Counted from the first letter of the stretch, positions 1 to 8,278 are shown. The stretch is 64,000 bases of DNA from Verrucomicrobium sp. BvORR106 (GCF_000739655.1 NZ_BATR01000051.1:62001-126000); one strand, 5' to 3'. The notes: generated from the letters alone by a model not told the origin. Translations and numbers: made by a program.

Positions 1-196
1 GGTGATGCACAGCGAGGAACACCTGGCCGTGGAGACGCCACAGGCGGGTGAACTCCCCGTGGGCAGCGTCGTGTACGGCGTGCCCTGGCACATCTGTCCC
101 ACCGTGGCGCTGCACTCCCATGCGTTTGTCGTGCGGGATGGCCGCGCGGATGGCACCTGGAAGGTGGCCGGCCGGGAGCGGGTGATCACCGTGTGA
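1..196 (+). CDS. D-threonine aldolase/D-serine dehydratase-type PLP enzyme, C-terminal fragment
   Basis: Only the last 64 or so residues are inside the window; the gene starts upstream. The fragment reads SEEH, then a Gly-Val-Pro-Trp-His-Ile-Cys-Pro-Thr stretch, then a short beta-rich tail ending RVITV. This matches the C-terminal domain of fold-type III PLP enzymes of the D-threonine aldolase/DSD1 family, where a His-x-Cys (or His-x-Asp) pair binds the metal next to PLP. The His-Ile-Cys here fits that pair. These enzymes cleave D-3-hydroxyamino acids or deaminate D-serine in the cytosol. Substrate cannot be assigned from the fragment. Confidence 0.75.
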   Translation, partial: VMHSEEHLAVETPQAGELPVGSVVYGVPWHICPTVALHSHAFVVRDGRADGTWKVAGRERVITV

Positions 197-297
197 CGTT
201 GCAGGAATGTGTGTATCATTGTCGCATACTCCAAAATCAACATCACCCGTACTCGACTCGAAGGAGTCTCAGAGTTTGCCTAACTTAGCAGCCGTGA

Positions 298-711
298 ATG
301 CACCCGGCGATTGAATCCATGGACTTGCCCGACCTCAAATTGACGGACTTTCCTGCGGACTCCCGTAGTCGCGAGCTTTGGCTACAGCACGCCGCAGGTC
401 ACATCTTGTTTCGGGATGTGCGAGATTATGCGGTGCAGCGACTGGATCCTTCGCTATCACCTGAGGCAAGGGCTGCCGCGATCAAGGCGGCGAATGATGC
501 CTTGTATGGATTGATGATGATCTTGGACGGCGTGACTGGGGGTCTTGAGAACGATTCATCCAAAGTTAGCTTGCGAATGATCGCGGAGCTTACTGCAATG
601 GACAGCGCAGAGGTAGTTCATTCGCTAGATTTGTTGGATGGAGACGGGATGTGCATGGGGTATCACGGTTGGCAGGAAGGTGACTTTGGTGAACTTCCGC
701 CGTTTGCTTGA
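298..711 (+). CDS. Hypothetical 137-residue protein
   Basis: I do not recognise this family. The frame encodes a mostly helical, acidic, Cys-poor cytosolic protein with no signal peptide or membrane segment. An in-frame ATG at 319 gives a slightly shorter alternative (MDLPDLKL); no strong Shine-Dalgarno sequence decides between them. By eye the coding region is less GC-rich than neighbouring genes, and it lies beside a small antitoxin-like gene, which suggests an acquired accessory patch. Acidic orphan proteins of this size are sometimes immunity proteins, but nothing here shows that. Confidence 0.55.
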   Translation: MHPAIESMDLPDLKLTDFPADSRSRELWLQHAAGHILFRDVRDYAVQRLDPSLSPEARAAAIKAANDALYGLMMILDGVTGGLENDSSKVSLRMIAELTAMDSAEVVHSLDLLDGDGMCMGYHGWQEGDFGELPPFA

Positions 712-805
712 CCTGAAAAACTGCTAGCACGATGTTTACCGTGACTACAACCCACCGCTGTTATTTGCTCTCTACCTCGAGGTCGGAACAGCTTTTTCGC
801 TAGCC

Positions 806-1057
806 ATGGGTGCCATCAAAGAGATTGAAGACGCCATCCTGAGCCTTCCTCCGGGGCAGTTCTATGAATTGATGGACTGGATGCGCCATCGTCATTTGGA
901 CGTATTGTCAAGCGAGGGGCTTGAGTCTCCGGAGCTCGAGCGACAGTTGATCGAGGCAGTGGAAAGCGAGGCCGTGCCGACTGATGAAGCGCTTTTTGCC
1001 CACCTGAGAAAGAATATCGAGTCGAAGGCCGGAGATGGTTTCGGCCAGATATCTTAG
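806..1057 (+). CDS. Small antitoxin-like protein, orphan
   Basis: This 83-residue acidic helical protein opens with IEDAILSLPPGQFYELMDWM, the kind of helical start seen in small addiction-module components and DUF2281-like proteins, and has a charged C-terminal helix ending in a Lys-rich tail. No toxin follows: only 22 bp separate its stop from the dipeptidase start at 1080. An in-frame ATG at 1035 overlapping its end (MVSARYL) sits where a ParE/RelE toxin start would be expected, but that frame runs into the dipeptidase. It is either an orphan antitoxin or an unrelated small protein. Confidence 0.45.
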   Translation: MGAIKEIEDAILSLPPGQFYELMDWMRHRHLDVLSSEGLESPELERQLIEAVESEAVPTDEALFAHLRKNIESKAGDGFGQIS

Positions 1058-1079
1058 TTCCTTTGTTTCACTCCATTCC

Positions 1080-2165
1080 ATGAGCTCTTCTCCACATTTC
1101 ATCTTCGACGCCCATCTTGATCTCTCCATGAATGCCATGGAGTGGAACCGTGATCTGACCCGCCCCATTGAGGAGATTCGTCGCCGGGAGCAGGGCAAGA
1201 CGGACATGAAGGATCGTGGCAACGGGGTGGTGTGCTTCCCGGAGATGCGACGGGGACGGATCGGGATTTGTGTGGCCACGCAGATTGCTCGTTATGTGAA
1301 GGAGACCAATCCCTTCCCCGGCTGGCATTCTCCCGAAATTGCCTGGGCGATGACGCAGGCGCAGCTGGCCTGGTATCGGGCGATGGAAGAGAAGGGGGAG
1401 ATGAAGCAGATCCGCACCGCCGGAGAGCTCAAAGCGATGGCGGATCTCTGGCTGGGAGAGCCGCCGGCTGATGCGCCGATTGGCTACATCCTCAGCCTGG
1501 AAGGGGCGGACTCCATGATCACCCTGGGGCATCTGGAGCGCTCTTATGCCGATGGTCTTCGGGCCCTGGGGCCTGCCCACTATGGCGTGGGGACGTATTC
1601 TCCTGGAACCGAGGCGGAAGGTCCGCTCACCGCCAAAGGGCGGGAGCTGGTGAAGGAGATGGACCGCCTGGGCATCATCATGGATGCCACGCACCTGACC
1701 GACGAGGCTTTCTGGGAGGCGGTCGAGTTGTTTCAAGGACCCGTCTGGGCCAGCCATCAGAACTGCCGCGCCCTGGTGCCGGCTCAGCGCCAGTTCACGG
1801 ATGAGCAGCTCAAGCATCTCTTTGACCGTGGCGGCGTGATCGGTGCGGCTCTGGATGCCTGGATGATGGTGCCGGGCTGGATCAAGTTCAAAACCCGGCC
1901 GGAGGATACCGGGGTGAACCTGCAGCACATGGTGGATCACATTGATCACGTCTGCCAGCTTGCGGGGAACTCCCTGCATGCCGGCGTGGGCACGGATCTG
2001 GATGGCGGCTTTGGTCGCGAGCAGGCCCCCATGGACCTGGAAACCATCGCGGATCTGCAAAAGGTACCCCCAATGCTGGCCGCCAGGGGCTACTCCGAGA
2101 CGGACGTCGCCAACATCATGCACGGGAATTTCCTGCGGTTCTTGGAGAAGAATCTGCCGGCTTGA
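1080..2165 (+). CDS. Membrane dipeptidase-like metallopeptidase (family M19)
   Basis: This 361-residue enzyme belongs to the renal dipeptidase family, zinc TIM-barrel enzymes that hydrolyse dipeptides, often with a D-residue in second position. Expected metal ligands are visible: His-x-Asp at residues 12-14 (DAHLDLS), Glu141 in LSLEGADSM, His205 in DATHLTDEAF and His226 in VWASHQNCRAL, with GVGTDLDGGFG near the C-terminus. I chose ATG 1080 because the family starts just before the His-x-Asp strand; an upstream in-frame ATG at 1035 adds 15 unmatched residues. No signal peptide is seen, so it is probably cytosolic. It precedes an HpcH/HpaI-type aldolase by 43 bp, possibly in one transcript. Confidence 0.9.
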   Translation: MSSSPHFIFDAHLDLSMNAMEWNRDLTRPIEEIRRREQGKTDMKDRGNGVVCFPEMRRGRIGICVATQIARYVKETNPFPGWHSPEIAWAMTQAQLAWYRAMEEKGEMKQIRTAGELKAMADLWLGEPPADAPIGYILSLEGADSMITLGHLERSYADGLRALGPAHYGVGTYSPGTEAEGPLTAKGRELVKEMDRLGIIMDATHLTDEAFWEAVELFQGPVWASHQNCRALVPAQRQFTDEQLKHLFDRGGVIGAALDAWMMVPGWIKFKTRPEDTGVNLQHMVDHIDHVCQLAGNSLHAGVGTDLDGGFGREQAPMDLETIADLQKVPPMLAARGYSETDVANIMHGNFLRFLEKNLPA

Positions 2166-2208
2166 TGTGAGAAGCGGCATCTCCATTGCCTCCCTGTAAA
2201 ATGTCCGC

Positions 2209-2991
2209 ATGGTGGTGGCCATGCGCACTTCCAACATCCTTGCCAAACTCCGCACTGGCGGTGTGGCCCGGGTCTGCTCGACCGGGGCGGCCATTCAATC
2301 TTTCCCTCAGCATGCGCAAAGGGCAGGGTTTGATGCAGTGGTGTTGGATGGTGAACATCGTCCCTGGCATGCAGGGGACGTCTCGTTGATGCTGGCCCAA
2401 GCGAAGTTGGCGAATGTGGACACCTTGTGGAGGACGCCATCGGTGGAACCGGTGGCGCTGTCACGAGCGCTGGAGGACGGAGCCACGGGCGTCATGGTGC
2501 CGATGGTGGAGACTGTGGAGCAGGCGGCCGCGGTGGTGGCTGCCGCCAAGCACCCGCCGCTGGGCAACCGGGGGCTGGATGGCTCGTGGGTGGACGGGGA
2601 TTTCGGCGCGCATGCCAAGGATGCCTATGTGGCGCATGCCCTGGCGGAGACCCTGGTCGTGCTGATGATCGAATCTCCTCAAGGCGTGGCCAATGCGGAA
2701 GCAATCGCGGCCCTGCCGGGTGTAGATGTGTTGTTCATTGGCCCGGGGGACTTGTCATTGCGACTGGGCTGCAAGCCGTCGCTTCAAGAAACAAAAATGC
2801 GTAACGCTGTGGAGACGGTGGCAGCGGCCTGTGCGAGGCAGGGGAAATGGTTGGGGCATCCCGCCAAAAGTGCGGATGATGCGCGAGAAGTGATCGGTAT
2901 GGGGGCGCGATTCGTGATGATGGGCAGCGAAGGCCAGGCCGTGCAGCAGCATTTGCAGGCGTGCAAAGGGATGTTGGATGGGGCGTGTTGA
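2209..2991 (+). CDS. HpcH/HpaI-family aldolase
   Basis: This 260-residue protein is a class II pyruvate-type aldolase of the HpcH/HpaI family (2,4-dihydroxyhept-2-ene-1,7-dioate and 2-dehydro-3-deoxyglucarate aldolases), which cleave 2-oxo-4-hydroxy acids to pyruvate and an aldehyde. Supporting motifs are VLDGEHRPW near the N-terminus, TGVMVPMVETVEQA in the middle, MIESPQGVANAEAI containing the metal-binding Glu, and VLFIGPGDLSLRLG, which carries the second acidic ligand. ATG 2221 is an alternative start that loses four residues. The substrate is not evident. It follows the M19 dipeptidase on the same strand. Confidence 0.88.
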   Translation: MVVAMRTSNILAKLRTGGVARVCSTGAAIQSFPQHAQRAGFDAVVLDGEHRPWHAGDVSLMLAQAKLANVDTLWRTPSVEPVALSRALEDGATGVMVPMVETVEQAAAVVAAAKHPPLGNRGLDGSWVDGDFGAHAKDAYVAHALAETLVVLMIESPQGVANAEAIAALPGVDVLFIGPGDLSLRLGCKPSLQETKMRNAVETVAAACARQGKWLGHPAKSADDAREVIGMGARFVMMGSEGQAVQQHLQACKGMLDGAC

Positions 2992-3038
2992 AGGGCTTCG
3001 ACGAATGGCGAAGGGTTCTAGGCGTCACAAGGCGTAGC

Positions 3039-3218
3039 CAAAGCGGCGGTTCCCGCGCGCACTCCAAAGACGCTTCGCGTCCAGGTGGCGTGAGTGGTTG
3101 GATGAAAGAGCGCCAAGCGGCCTCCGGTGTCGGAGGCTGTAGTCATTCTCAATGGTCGCCAAGTTGCCAGCAGCTGGCGACGAAGTCGCTGTGGAGTGCG
3201 GCGTGAAGCGCCGCTTTG
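3039..3218. repeat. 180-bp element bounded by 27-28-bp imperfect inverted repeats
   Basis: In the 289-bp gap between the aldolase gene and the first serine hydrolase, positions 3039-3066 and 3192-3218 are inverted copies of one another, differing by two substitutions and one indel. The arms run CAAAGCGGCG on the left and CGCCGCTTTG on the right. The interior has no convincing reading frame. The design fits a miniature inverted-repeat or REP-type element. No target-site duplication is obvious. Confidence 0.65.
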
Positions 3219-3280
3219 AGGGCTGACTTCAGGTTCAATGAAGTAATGGCGAGAACAGAGCGGGGGGCTCCGTCGCCCCA

Positions 3281-4879
3281 TCACCCCACCTTCCCAGTCA
3301 ACACACCCCGCGCATCCGTGGGATTGGGTTTCATCCGGTTCATGCTGTTCACAAATGCGATCTTCACTACACCGTTCTCAAAGGTGGCGGTGATGAAATC
3401 ATGATGGGGTGTTTCATAGTACCGCCATTGCATCTCCAAAGTCTTTTCGTCCTTCCAGGCGGCGCTGGAGGCGATCTTGAACGGCGTGCCCGTAGGGGAG
3501 GCGCCGCCGGAGATGAGGCGGGGCGGGGTGCCGGGGAGACCGGTTTCACCCTTCACCCAGGAGCCGACACCACAGGTGACGACATGTTCCTTCCCGCCCG
3601 CTTGGGCGGTGAAAACGCACTGCCCGCCCTCGAGTTTGAACTGCACCTTCTCAATGCCGAGGCTGTTGGTTTCCAGGGCATAACTCTTGCCGCTGATCCC
3701 TGCCGGATCTGAAGACGCCTTCTTGCTCACCAGGGGAGGCAGGGCCAGCGCGCCCAACGTACTCTTCAAGCGCTGCTCGGCCTCGGGATTGGCGGGGAGC
3801 GTAGCGTCCTTCTTCAGGGCAGGAAGCAGATGTTCCCAGATGAGATCGAGCTGACCCTGCATGCTGGGGCTTTCGCTGTTGATGGCAATGACCGTCTCCT
3901 GTTCCGGCAGCACAATGGTGTATTGGCCAAAGGCTCCGTCGCCGCGGTAGGCGCCGTGCTGACTGCGCCAGAACTGGTAGGCGTAGCCCTGGAGCCAGTC
4001 GTTCTGTTCTTTCGGCCGGGAGGGCTTGGCGGGATCGGGCTGCTGGATCTTGAAGCTTGTTGCCTCCTCGATCCATGAGGCGGGCAGGATCTGTTTCCCC
4101 TGCCACTGGCCTTTCTGAAGGAAGAGCTGGCCAAACTTCGCGAGGGCACCAGTGGGCAGGCTCAGACCCCAGCCGCCGGTGTTGATCCCTTTGGGGCAGC
4201 TTTCCCAGGTGGGTGCCGCGATGGCGAGAGGTTCGAAGAGGCGCGGGGTGAGGTATTGCAGGATGGGTTGCCCCACCAGCTTCTGCACAATGGCGGAGCA
4301 CATGTAGGTGGCGGCACTGTTGTACATGAACACGGTGCCTGGTTGATGGGTGATGGGCTGGGCCAGGAAGGTGCGCACCCAGTTGTCGGATTTCACCACC
4401 GCCTGGGTGGGTTCTTTCTCATTGCCCACGGACATGGTGAGCAGGTCCTTCACCGTCAGGGCTGCCAGGTTGTCGCTCACCGTGGCGGGCAGATCATCGG
4501 GGAAAAAGGAAACCACCTTGTCCGTGACCTTGAGCCGGCCTTCCGCCACCGCAAAGCCGACCGCCGTGGAGGTGAAGCTCTTGCTCATGGAGTACAGCGT
4601 GTGGCGCAGGTCCGGGGCGTAAGGATCCCACCAGCCTTCGGCGATGACATGGCCACGCCGCACCATCACGATGCCGTGCATCTCGTGGTTGCTCGTCGCC
4701 AGGGCGTCTAAGAAGGCCTGGATGCTGGCGCTCGATACGCCCTGCGCCTCCGGTGTGCTGCGGGGCAGTGCCGTGAAGGTCGCTTTGGATTCAGCGAAAA
4801 GGACGGCGCTGGGTGCCCAGGAAATGGCGGCGAGACCGGAGCCCAGTTGCTTGAGGAAAGTGCGTCGGGAGGCGTGCAT
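3281..4879 (-). CDS. Serine hydrolase, class C beta-lactamase-like fold, Tat-exported
   Basis: This 532-residue protein opens with a twin-arginine signal (SRRTFLKQL, then a hydrophobic stretch to about residue 29). The penicillin-binding/beta-lactamase fold follows: nucleophile motif SMSK at 97-100 and Tyr-x-Ser (YNS) at 186-188. About 120 residues after the catalytic domain form a beta-rich extension that includes KSYALETNSLGIEKVQF. Such proteins are mostly esterases or D-aminopeptidase-like hydrolases rather than drug-resistance enzymes. It is divergent from a second serine hydrolase at 4957, the two sharing a 77-bp intergenic region. The substrate is unknown. Confidence 0.88.
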   Translation of the reverse strand: MHASRRTFLKQLGSGLAAISWAPSAVLFAESKATFTALPRSTPEAQGVSSASIQAFLDALATSNHEMHGIVMVRRGHVIAEGWWDPYAPDLRHTLYSMSKSFTSTAVGFAVAEGRLKVTDKVVSFFPDDLPATVSDNLAALTVKDLLTMSVGNEKEPTQAVVKSDNWVRTFLAQPITHQPGTVFMYNSAATYMCSAIVQKLVGQPILQYLTPRLFEPLAIAAPTWESCPKGINTGGWGLSLPTGALAKFGQLFLQKGQWQGKQILPASWIEEATSFKIQQPDPAKPSRPKEQNDWLQGYAYQFWRSQHGAYRGDGAFGQYTIVLPEQETVIAINSESPSMQGQLDLIWEHLLPALKKDATLPANPEAEQRLKSTLGALALPPLVSKKASSDPAGISGKSYALETNSLGIEKVQFKLEGGQCVFTAQAGGKEHVVTCGVGSWVKGETGLPGTPPRLISGGASPTGTPFKIASSAAWKDEKTLEMQWRYYETPHHDFITATFENGVVKIAFVNSMNRMKPNPTDARGVLTGKVG

Positions 4880-4956
4880 GGCCCCGAGGATGGGCAGAAT
4901 TTTATCTGAACCTCAAGTGAATAAATGCTTCCGTCGAGCGTATCCTCGCCCTCCTC

Positions 4957-6210
4957 ATGCTTTCCCATCGCCTCTCAATCTCAAGCCTGGTGCTGTGCAC
5001 TGGTGCGTTCGTCTTTGCTCCCCTGGCTCTCGCTGCGGAGGACTATTTCCCGCCCCCGGACAGTCAGGGCGGCTGGCGGACTCTGAAGACCACCGAGGAG
5101 ATTCGCGACAAGGCCGGCATGGATCTCGCCAAGCTGGAACAGGCCTATACGTTCACGGAGCGGTGCAGTCAGAACGGTGGATTGCTCGTGGTGCGCAAGG
5201 GCTACCTGGTCTTTGAGAAGTACTTCGGCCGGGCTCATCGCAACGCCAACCCGGACATGGCCTCCACCGGCAAGGCTTACACCAGCATTGCCTGCGGGGT
5301 CATGCTGAATGAGTTCAAGGACAAGATCCCGGACGGCCTGGATACCAAGGTCTTCACCGAGAAGTATCTGCCTGAAGCCCTTCCTCTGAATGATCCGCGC
5401 AAGGCGGACATCAAGCTGGGGCAACTGCTTTGCATGACCGCTGGGTACTGGGGGGAGGGGCAGGCTCCTTCGGGCTATGTCATGGGCAAGTCCACGCCGC
5501 TCAAACCTGTGCCAGGCCAGAACATCAAAGACCTGGACCAGTCGTCACTGAAGGTGCCGCTCTGGACGGATCCGGGAGCTGGCTATTCCTATTCCTCACC
5601 CGCTCCGCACATTGCCTCGATCGTGCTGCGGCATGTGACCGGGATGGAGCTTCAGGACTATATTCGCAAGCGCCTGGGAGATCCCATGGGCTGGGAGTCG
5701 TGGGGGTACTGTCTGCATAGGGGCGACTATGACATGCCGCATGCCAATGGTGCGGGCAGCATTGCGGTGCATGCCACGGATGCCCTGCGCTTCGGCTACT
5801 GCCTGCTGCGCGAAGGACGCTGGGGCAATCAGCAACTGGTACCGGCGGAGTACATCAAGCTCTGCCAACAGGCGTCGCCGTACAATCCGCACACGCCGTT
5901 CTCGCTGCAGTTCGAGCACAATGCCGACGGGCATGTGGTGGGAGCACCTCGGGACGCCTTCTATAAATCCGGGGCGGGCGGTTTCGGTATCTTTGTGGTG
6001 CCTTCACTGGATCTGGTGATCTACAAGCTTGGTGGCAAAGACGGCCAGTACGACCCCGCACTGACCCGGCTGCCGCAGCCGTTCCAGTACGATGGTTCGA
6101 GAGATAACTGGCAGCCCATCCCCCGGACGGGATTTCATGAGGGGAGCATGGGCGGAGATGACGGCCTGCGACGCGTCTTGGAGATGGTCGCGGCCGCCAT
6201 CCGAGGGTGA
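4957..6210 (+). CDS. Serine hydrolase, class C beta-lactamase-like fold, Sec-exported
   Basis: This 417-residue protein has a Sec signal peptide of about 27 residues ending LALAAED. Its catalytic motifs are Ser-Thr-Gly-Lys at 103-106 (MASTGKAYTS) and Tyr-Ser-Ser at 212-214 (GAGYSYSSPAP), giving the SxxK and YxS elements of the beta-lactamase/esterase superfamily. The C-terminal part (KSGAGGFGIFVVPSLDLVIYKLGG) contains the usual strand near the active site. It is divergent from another hydrolase of the same superfamily at 3281-4879, but the two are not close duplicates: signal type, length and motif sequences differ. Confidence 0.88.
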   Translation: MLSHRLSISSLVLCTGAFVFAPLALAAEDYFPPPDSQGGWRTLKTTEEIRDKAGMDLAKLEQAYTFTERCSQNGGLLVVRKGYLVFEKYFGRAHRNANPDMASTGKAYTSIACGVMLNEFKDKIPDGLDTKVFTEKYLPEALPLNDPRKADIKLGQLLCMTAGYWGEGQAPSGYVMGKSTPLKPVPGQNIKDLDQSSLKVPLWTDPGAGYSYSSPAPHIASIVLRHVTGMELQDYIRKRLGDPMGWESWGYCLHRGDYDMPHANGAGSIAVHATDALRFGYCLLREGRWGNQQLVPAEYIKLCQQASPYNPHTPFSLQFEHNADGHVVGAPRDAFYKSGAGGFGIFVVPSLDLVIYKLGGKDGQYDPALTRLPQPFQYDGSRDNWQPIPRTGFHEGSMGGDDGLRRVLEMVAAAIRG

Positions 6211-6242
6211 GACTGAACAAAGGGCGATTCAATTCCTGACAA

Positions 6243-6283
6243 GCCCGGCTGGAAGGACCGTGATAGGTGCCTTCCAGCCGGGC
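6243..6283. terminator. Perfect 14-bp stem between converging genes
   Basis: Positions 6243-6256 and 6270-6283 are exact reverse complements (GCCCGGCTGGAAGG) separated by a 13-nt loop. The stem sits between the stop of the serine hydrolase at 6210 and the stop of the HNH gene at 6285, which converge. There is no long T tract on either side, so it may be a bidirectional terminator of modest strength or an mRNA-stabilising end. Confidence 0.65.
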
Positions 6284-6284
6284 A

Positions 6285-6869
6285 TCATTGTCGAAGGAAG
6301 TGATTCCAATCCCGCACGTCGTGGACGTTGCGGATGAGCAGCGTCACGGGTACGGCCTTGGGGGTCACGGGCGGACGTTGCAAACGCAATCCCGCTTCCT
6401 GGGGCAGCCGGTCAGCCTTCCGGGTATTGATTTTCCGGTCGGCCAGCACGCAGTTTTCCCAGGACGAAGCGCCACCCCGGGACCGGGGCACGACGTGGTC
6501 GATGTTGCCTTCGTTCCGGGCCAGCTTGCGACCCGTGTACTGGCAGACGCCGCCATCCCGTTCCCAGATGCCCCGGGCAGTGAAGCTGGGGCGGTGCAGC
6601 GGGACCTTGTCGTAGCGGGCGGCCACCACCACGGTCGGCACACGGACGGGGCCGTGGATCGTCTTGATGGACTGGTCGCTGTCGCGGACAGGCAGCTTGA
6701 GCCACTGTTCCCAGGTCACGGGGACGATCGACTGATCATCCTGGACGTCGAGACCGGTGGCGGCCCCGGTGGAGAGCATGCAGAAGGCTTCGGCAGGAGT
6801 CTTGACGTGGATGGCCTGCCAGCATCGGTTCAGCACCAGGACGGTGCTCTTGTTCAGGAGGTCAGACAT
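6285..6869 (-). CDS. HNH endonuclease
   Basis: This 194-residue protein has an N-terminal beta-rich region (LNRCWQAIHVKTPAEAF) and a C-terminal HNH nuclease domain: GGVCQYTGRKL at about 107-117, the His-containing strand NIDHVVPRSRGG at 122-133, Asn139 in SWENC and Asn148 in ADRKIN. The first zinc-knuckle-like pair reads Cys-x-x-Thr rather than Cys-x-x-Cys, and no second pair is evident, so it is probably the non-zinc-knuckle subtype. ATG 6869 is chosen over an upstream in-frame start because the extra 73 residues are low-complexity and unmatched. It lies 157 bp downstream of a nucleotidyltransferase gene on the same strand. Role may be DNA or RNA processing. Confidence 0.85.
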   Translation of the reverse strand: MSDLLNKSTVLVLNRCWQAIHVKTPAEAFCMLSTGAATGLDVQDDQSIVPVTWEQWLKLPVRDSDQSIKTIHGPVRVPTVVVAARYDKVPLHRPSFTARGIWERDGGVCQYTGRKLARNEGNIDHVVPRSRGGASSWENCVLADRKINTRKADRLPQEAGLRLQRPPVTPKAVPVTLLIRNVHDVRDWNHFLRQ

Positions 6870-6961
6870 AATCGGAAGGGGGAAAGGGGCGGAGAATGAG
6901 CGCGTGATTTCATGAACCAAGAAAGCCCGGCTGAACCGGGCGGATTGGGGAGACGAGTTTT

Positions 6962-6998
6962 CCGTCCGCCCCGCGTGGGGGTGCGCGAGGGCGGACGG
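6962..6998. terminator. 10-bp inverted repeat between nucleotidyltransferase and HNH genes
   Basis: CCGTCCGCCC at 6962-6971 pairs exactly with GGGCGGACGG at 6989-6998 across a 17-nt GC-rich loop. It lies in the 157-bp gap between the nucleotidyltransferase stop and the HNH start, both transcribed on the minus strand. It lacks a T tract and could attenuate or stabilise the downstream message. Confidence 0.45.
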
Positions 6999-7026
6999 TG
7001 GTTTTGGGGGAATGAAGGGGCGGCAG

Positions 7027-7827
7027 CTAGGCGGCCAGGGCGTGCAGGCGGAAGAAGGCATCAAGCTCGTCCACATCCCCCGAAACATCCGTGGGATGAT
7101 TCAGGGCATCCAGACGCACCAGCTCCAGCTGCACGAACTGCGACAGGACCTCCACCGGCGGGGCCACAGAGAGCTCTTCAGCGCTCTGCTTCCGGGCCAC
7201 CAGTTCTGCCACGGCCTCGCGGACGTCAGCTTCATCCAGCACGGCATCCACCAGCTCCTGGAAGAGCATGGGGACCGGGGACTGGAATCGCTCGATCCAG
7301 CGGCAGGCCAGCAGCGGACGCAGCACATAGAGATACTTCTTCAAGCTCACCATGTCGCGGCCGCGCAGGTAGTCGCGGTAGTTGCCGAAAGCCATGTGCA
7401 GGTAGTGCACGAAGCACTTCTTGGGCGAGTAGAACTCCTCCGAGAGGGCGCGGAACTGGTCGAGGAACGCGGGATCGCTCCAGTACACCATCGGCGAGCG
7501 CAGCCACTCCAGGAGGGAGGGGTTGCTCTTGCGCAGCAGGCGCAGGGCCTTGCGCAGCTCCCAACCGCTCACGTCCAGCTCCTCGCTGATGGGCAGCTCG
7601 ATCACATCGCGCTTTTCATCAACGGAAAGGTACCAGTCGCGCTCGTGGACATAGAGGAAGCGAACGTCGTAGTCGCTGTCCGGGGAGGCGAATCCCCAGG
7701 CGCGGCTGCCGCTTTCGCAGGCGTAGAGCACGCGCACACCGCGGCGGAACTCGAGATCCTGCAGCGTGTTCTGCACGCGTCTGACAACTCCTGGATCGAG
7801 GGCGGAGGGGAAGGGTTTCAAAGTCAT
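7027..7827 (-). CDS. Predicted nucleotidyltransferase (COG3541-like)
   Basis: This 266-residue protein carries the minimal nucleotidyltransferase signature near the N-terminus: ACESGSRAWGFASPDSDYDV, where Gly-Ser at 40-41 and Asp52-x-Asp54 form the nucleotide and metal site. The rest is helical with a long charged C-terminal half, as in the COG3541 predicted nucleotidyltransferases whose substrates are unknown. ATG 7827 starts just ahead of conserved sequence (MTLKPFPSALDPG); a longer frame to 8019 would read through the palindromic operator and is unlikely to be coding. The palindrome at 7942-7976 lies about 115 bp upstream and could control this gene and the HNH gene together. Confidence 0.85.
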   Translation of the reverse strand: MTLKPFPSALDPGVVRRVQNTLQDLEFRRGVRVLYACESGSRAWGFASPDSDYDVRFLYVHERDWYLSVDEKRDVIELPISEELDVSGWELRKALRLLRKSNPSLLEWLRSPMVYWSDPAFLDQFRALSEEFYSPKKCFVHYLHMAFGNYRDYLRGRDMVSLKKYLYVLRPLLACRWIERFQSPVPMLFQELVDAVLDEADVREAVAELVARKQSAEELSVAPPVEVLSQFVQLELVRLDALNHPTDVSGDVDELDAFFRLHALAA

Positions 7828-7941
7828 GGGAGGGGAGGTTGAGAGGAGGGAAAGGGGGCCGGAAGCATCCGGGAGAGTGAGGCAGGCGCTAAGTTTGAAG
7901 CGCATAAAGACAGGGTGGGAGATGGACACAGACTTACCCCT

Positions 7942-7976
7942 GATGTTATCGTCCAAGTTACAAGGACAATAACATT
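7942..7976. promoter_or_regulatory. 13-bp palindromic operator-like site
   Basis: Positions 7942-7954 and 7964-7976 are inverted copies of a 13-mer with two mismatches; the half-site reads TGTTAT(C/T)GTCC and the spacer is 9 nt. The size and symmetry suit a dimeric repressor. It lies upstream of the nucleotidyltransferase-HNH pair. A 9-mer TGATGTTAT identical to its left edge recurs at 8498-8506, just beyond the -35 box of the small gene at 8279-8440. The cognate regulator is not in the window. Confidence 0.6.
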
Positions 7977-8208
7977 GACAGCCGTTGCTTGTGGGCGACC
8001 CTGATGGCCGCACTGGCATTGGGAATCTCGGCGAGAGACTGGATAGAGCTGGTGACCGGGGTTTTGCCCCGCCGTCAGTTGGAGCTGGCGGCAGGACGAT
8101 GGCTACCCTGTCAGGAAGTGGGAAAGTGTTTTAGAAGAAGGCGGGCCTCCGATCTGGTTGAGAGTGGTTTGGTTTTGGTTCTGGGGGGGTAATCTTGGGG
8201 AAAGACAG
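7977..8208. other. Intergenic, no gene seen
   Basis: Short open stretches on the plus strand have no recognisable start signal, codon bias or family resemblance. A small 5-bp hairpin (CGGGG/CCCCG) sits at 8057-8071. I see nothing else. Confidence 0.5.
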
Positions 8209-8257
8209 GGCGGAAAACAAAAAACCCTGCCGGCCTTATGAGGGCGGGCAGGGTTCA
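8209..8257 (-). terminator. Rho-independent terminator for the small gene at 8279-8440
   Basis: Read on the minus strand, AACCCTGCC (plus-strand complement at about 8247-8255) pairs with GGCAGGGTT (complement of 8223-8231), the stem continuing through partly paired GC bases. It is followed by a run of seven T residues, a G and four more T residues (complement of the A-rich stretch 8213-8225). That is a textbook intrinsic terminator, and it starts about 20 bp after the small gene's stop codon. Confidence 0.75.
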
Positions 8258-8278
8258 GAAAAACTATGGATCAATCCA

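Noticed and set aside
1068-2294. 408-codon minus-strand open frame
   Set aside because: It is antisense to the M19 dipeptidase, which shows full metal-ligand conservation.
7828-8019. N-terminal extension of the nucleotidyltransferase to 8019
   Set aside because: It would translate through the palindromic operator and adds Cys/Pro-rich sequence unlike the family.
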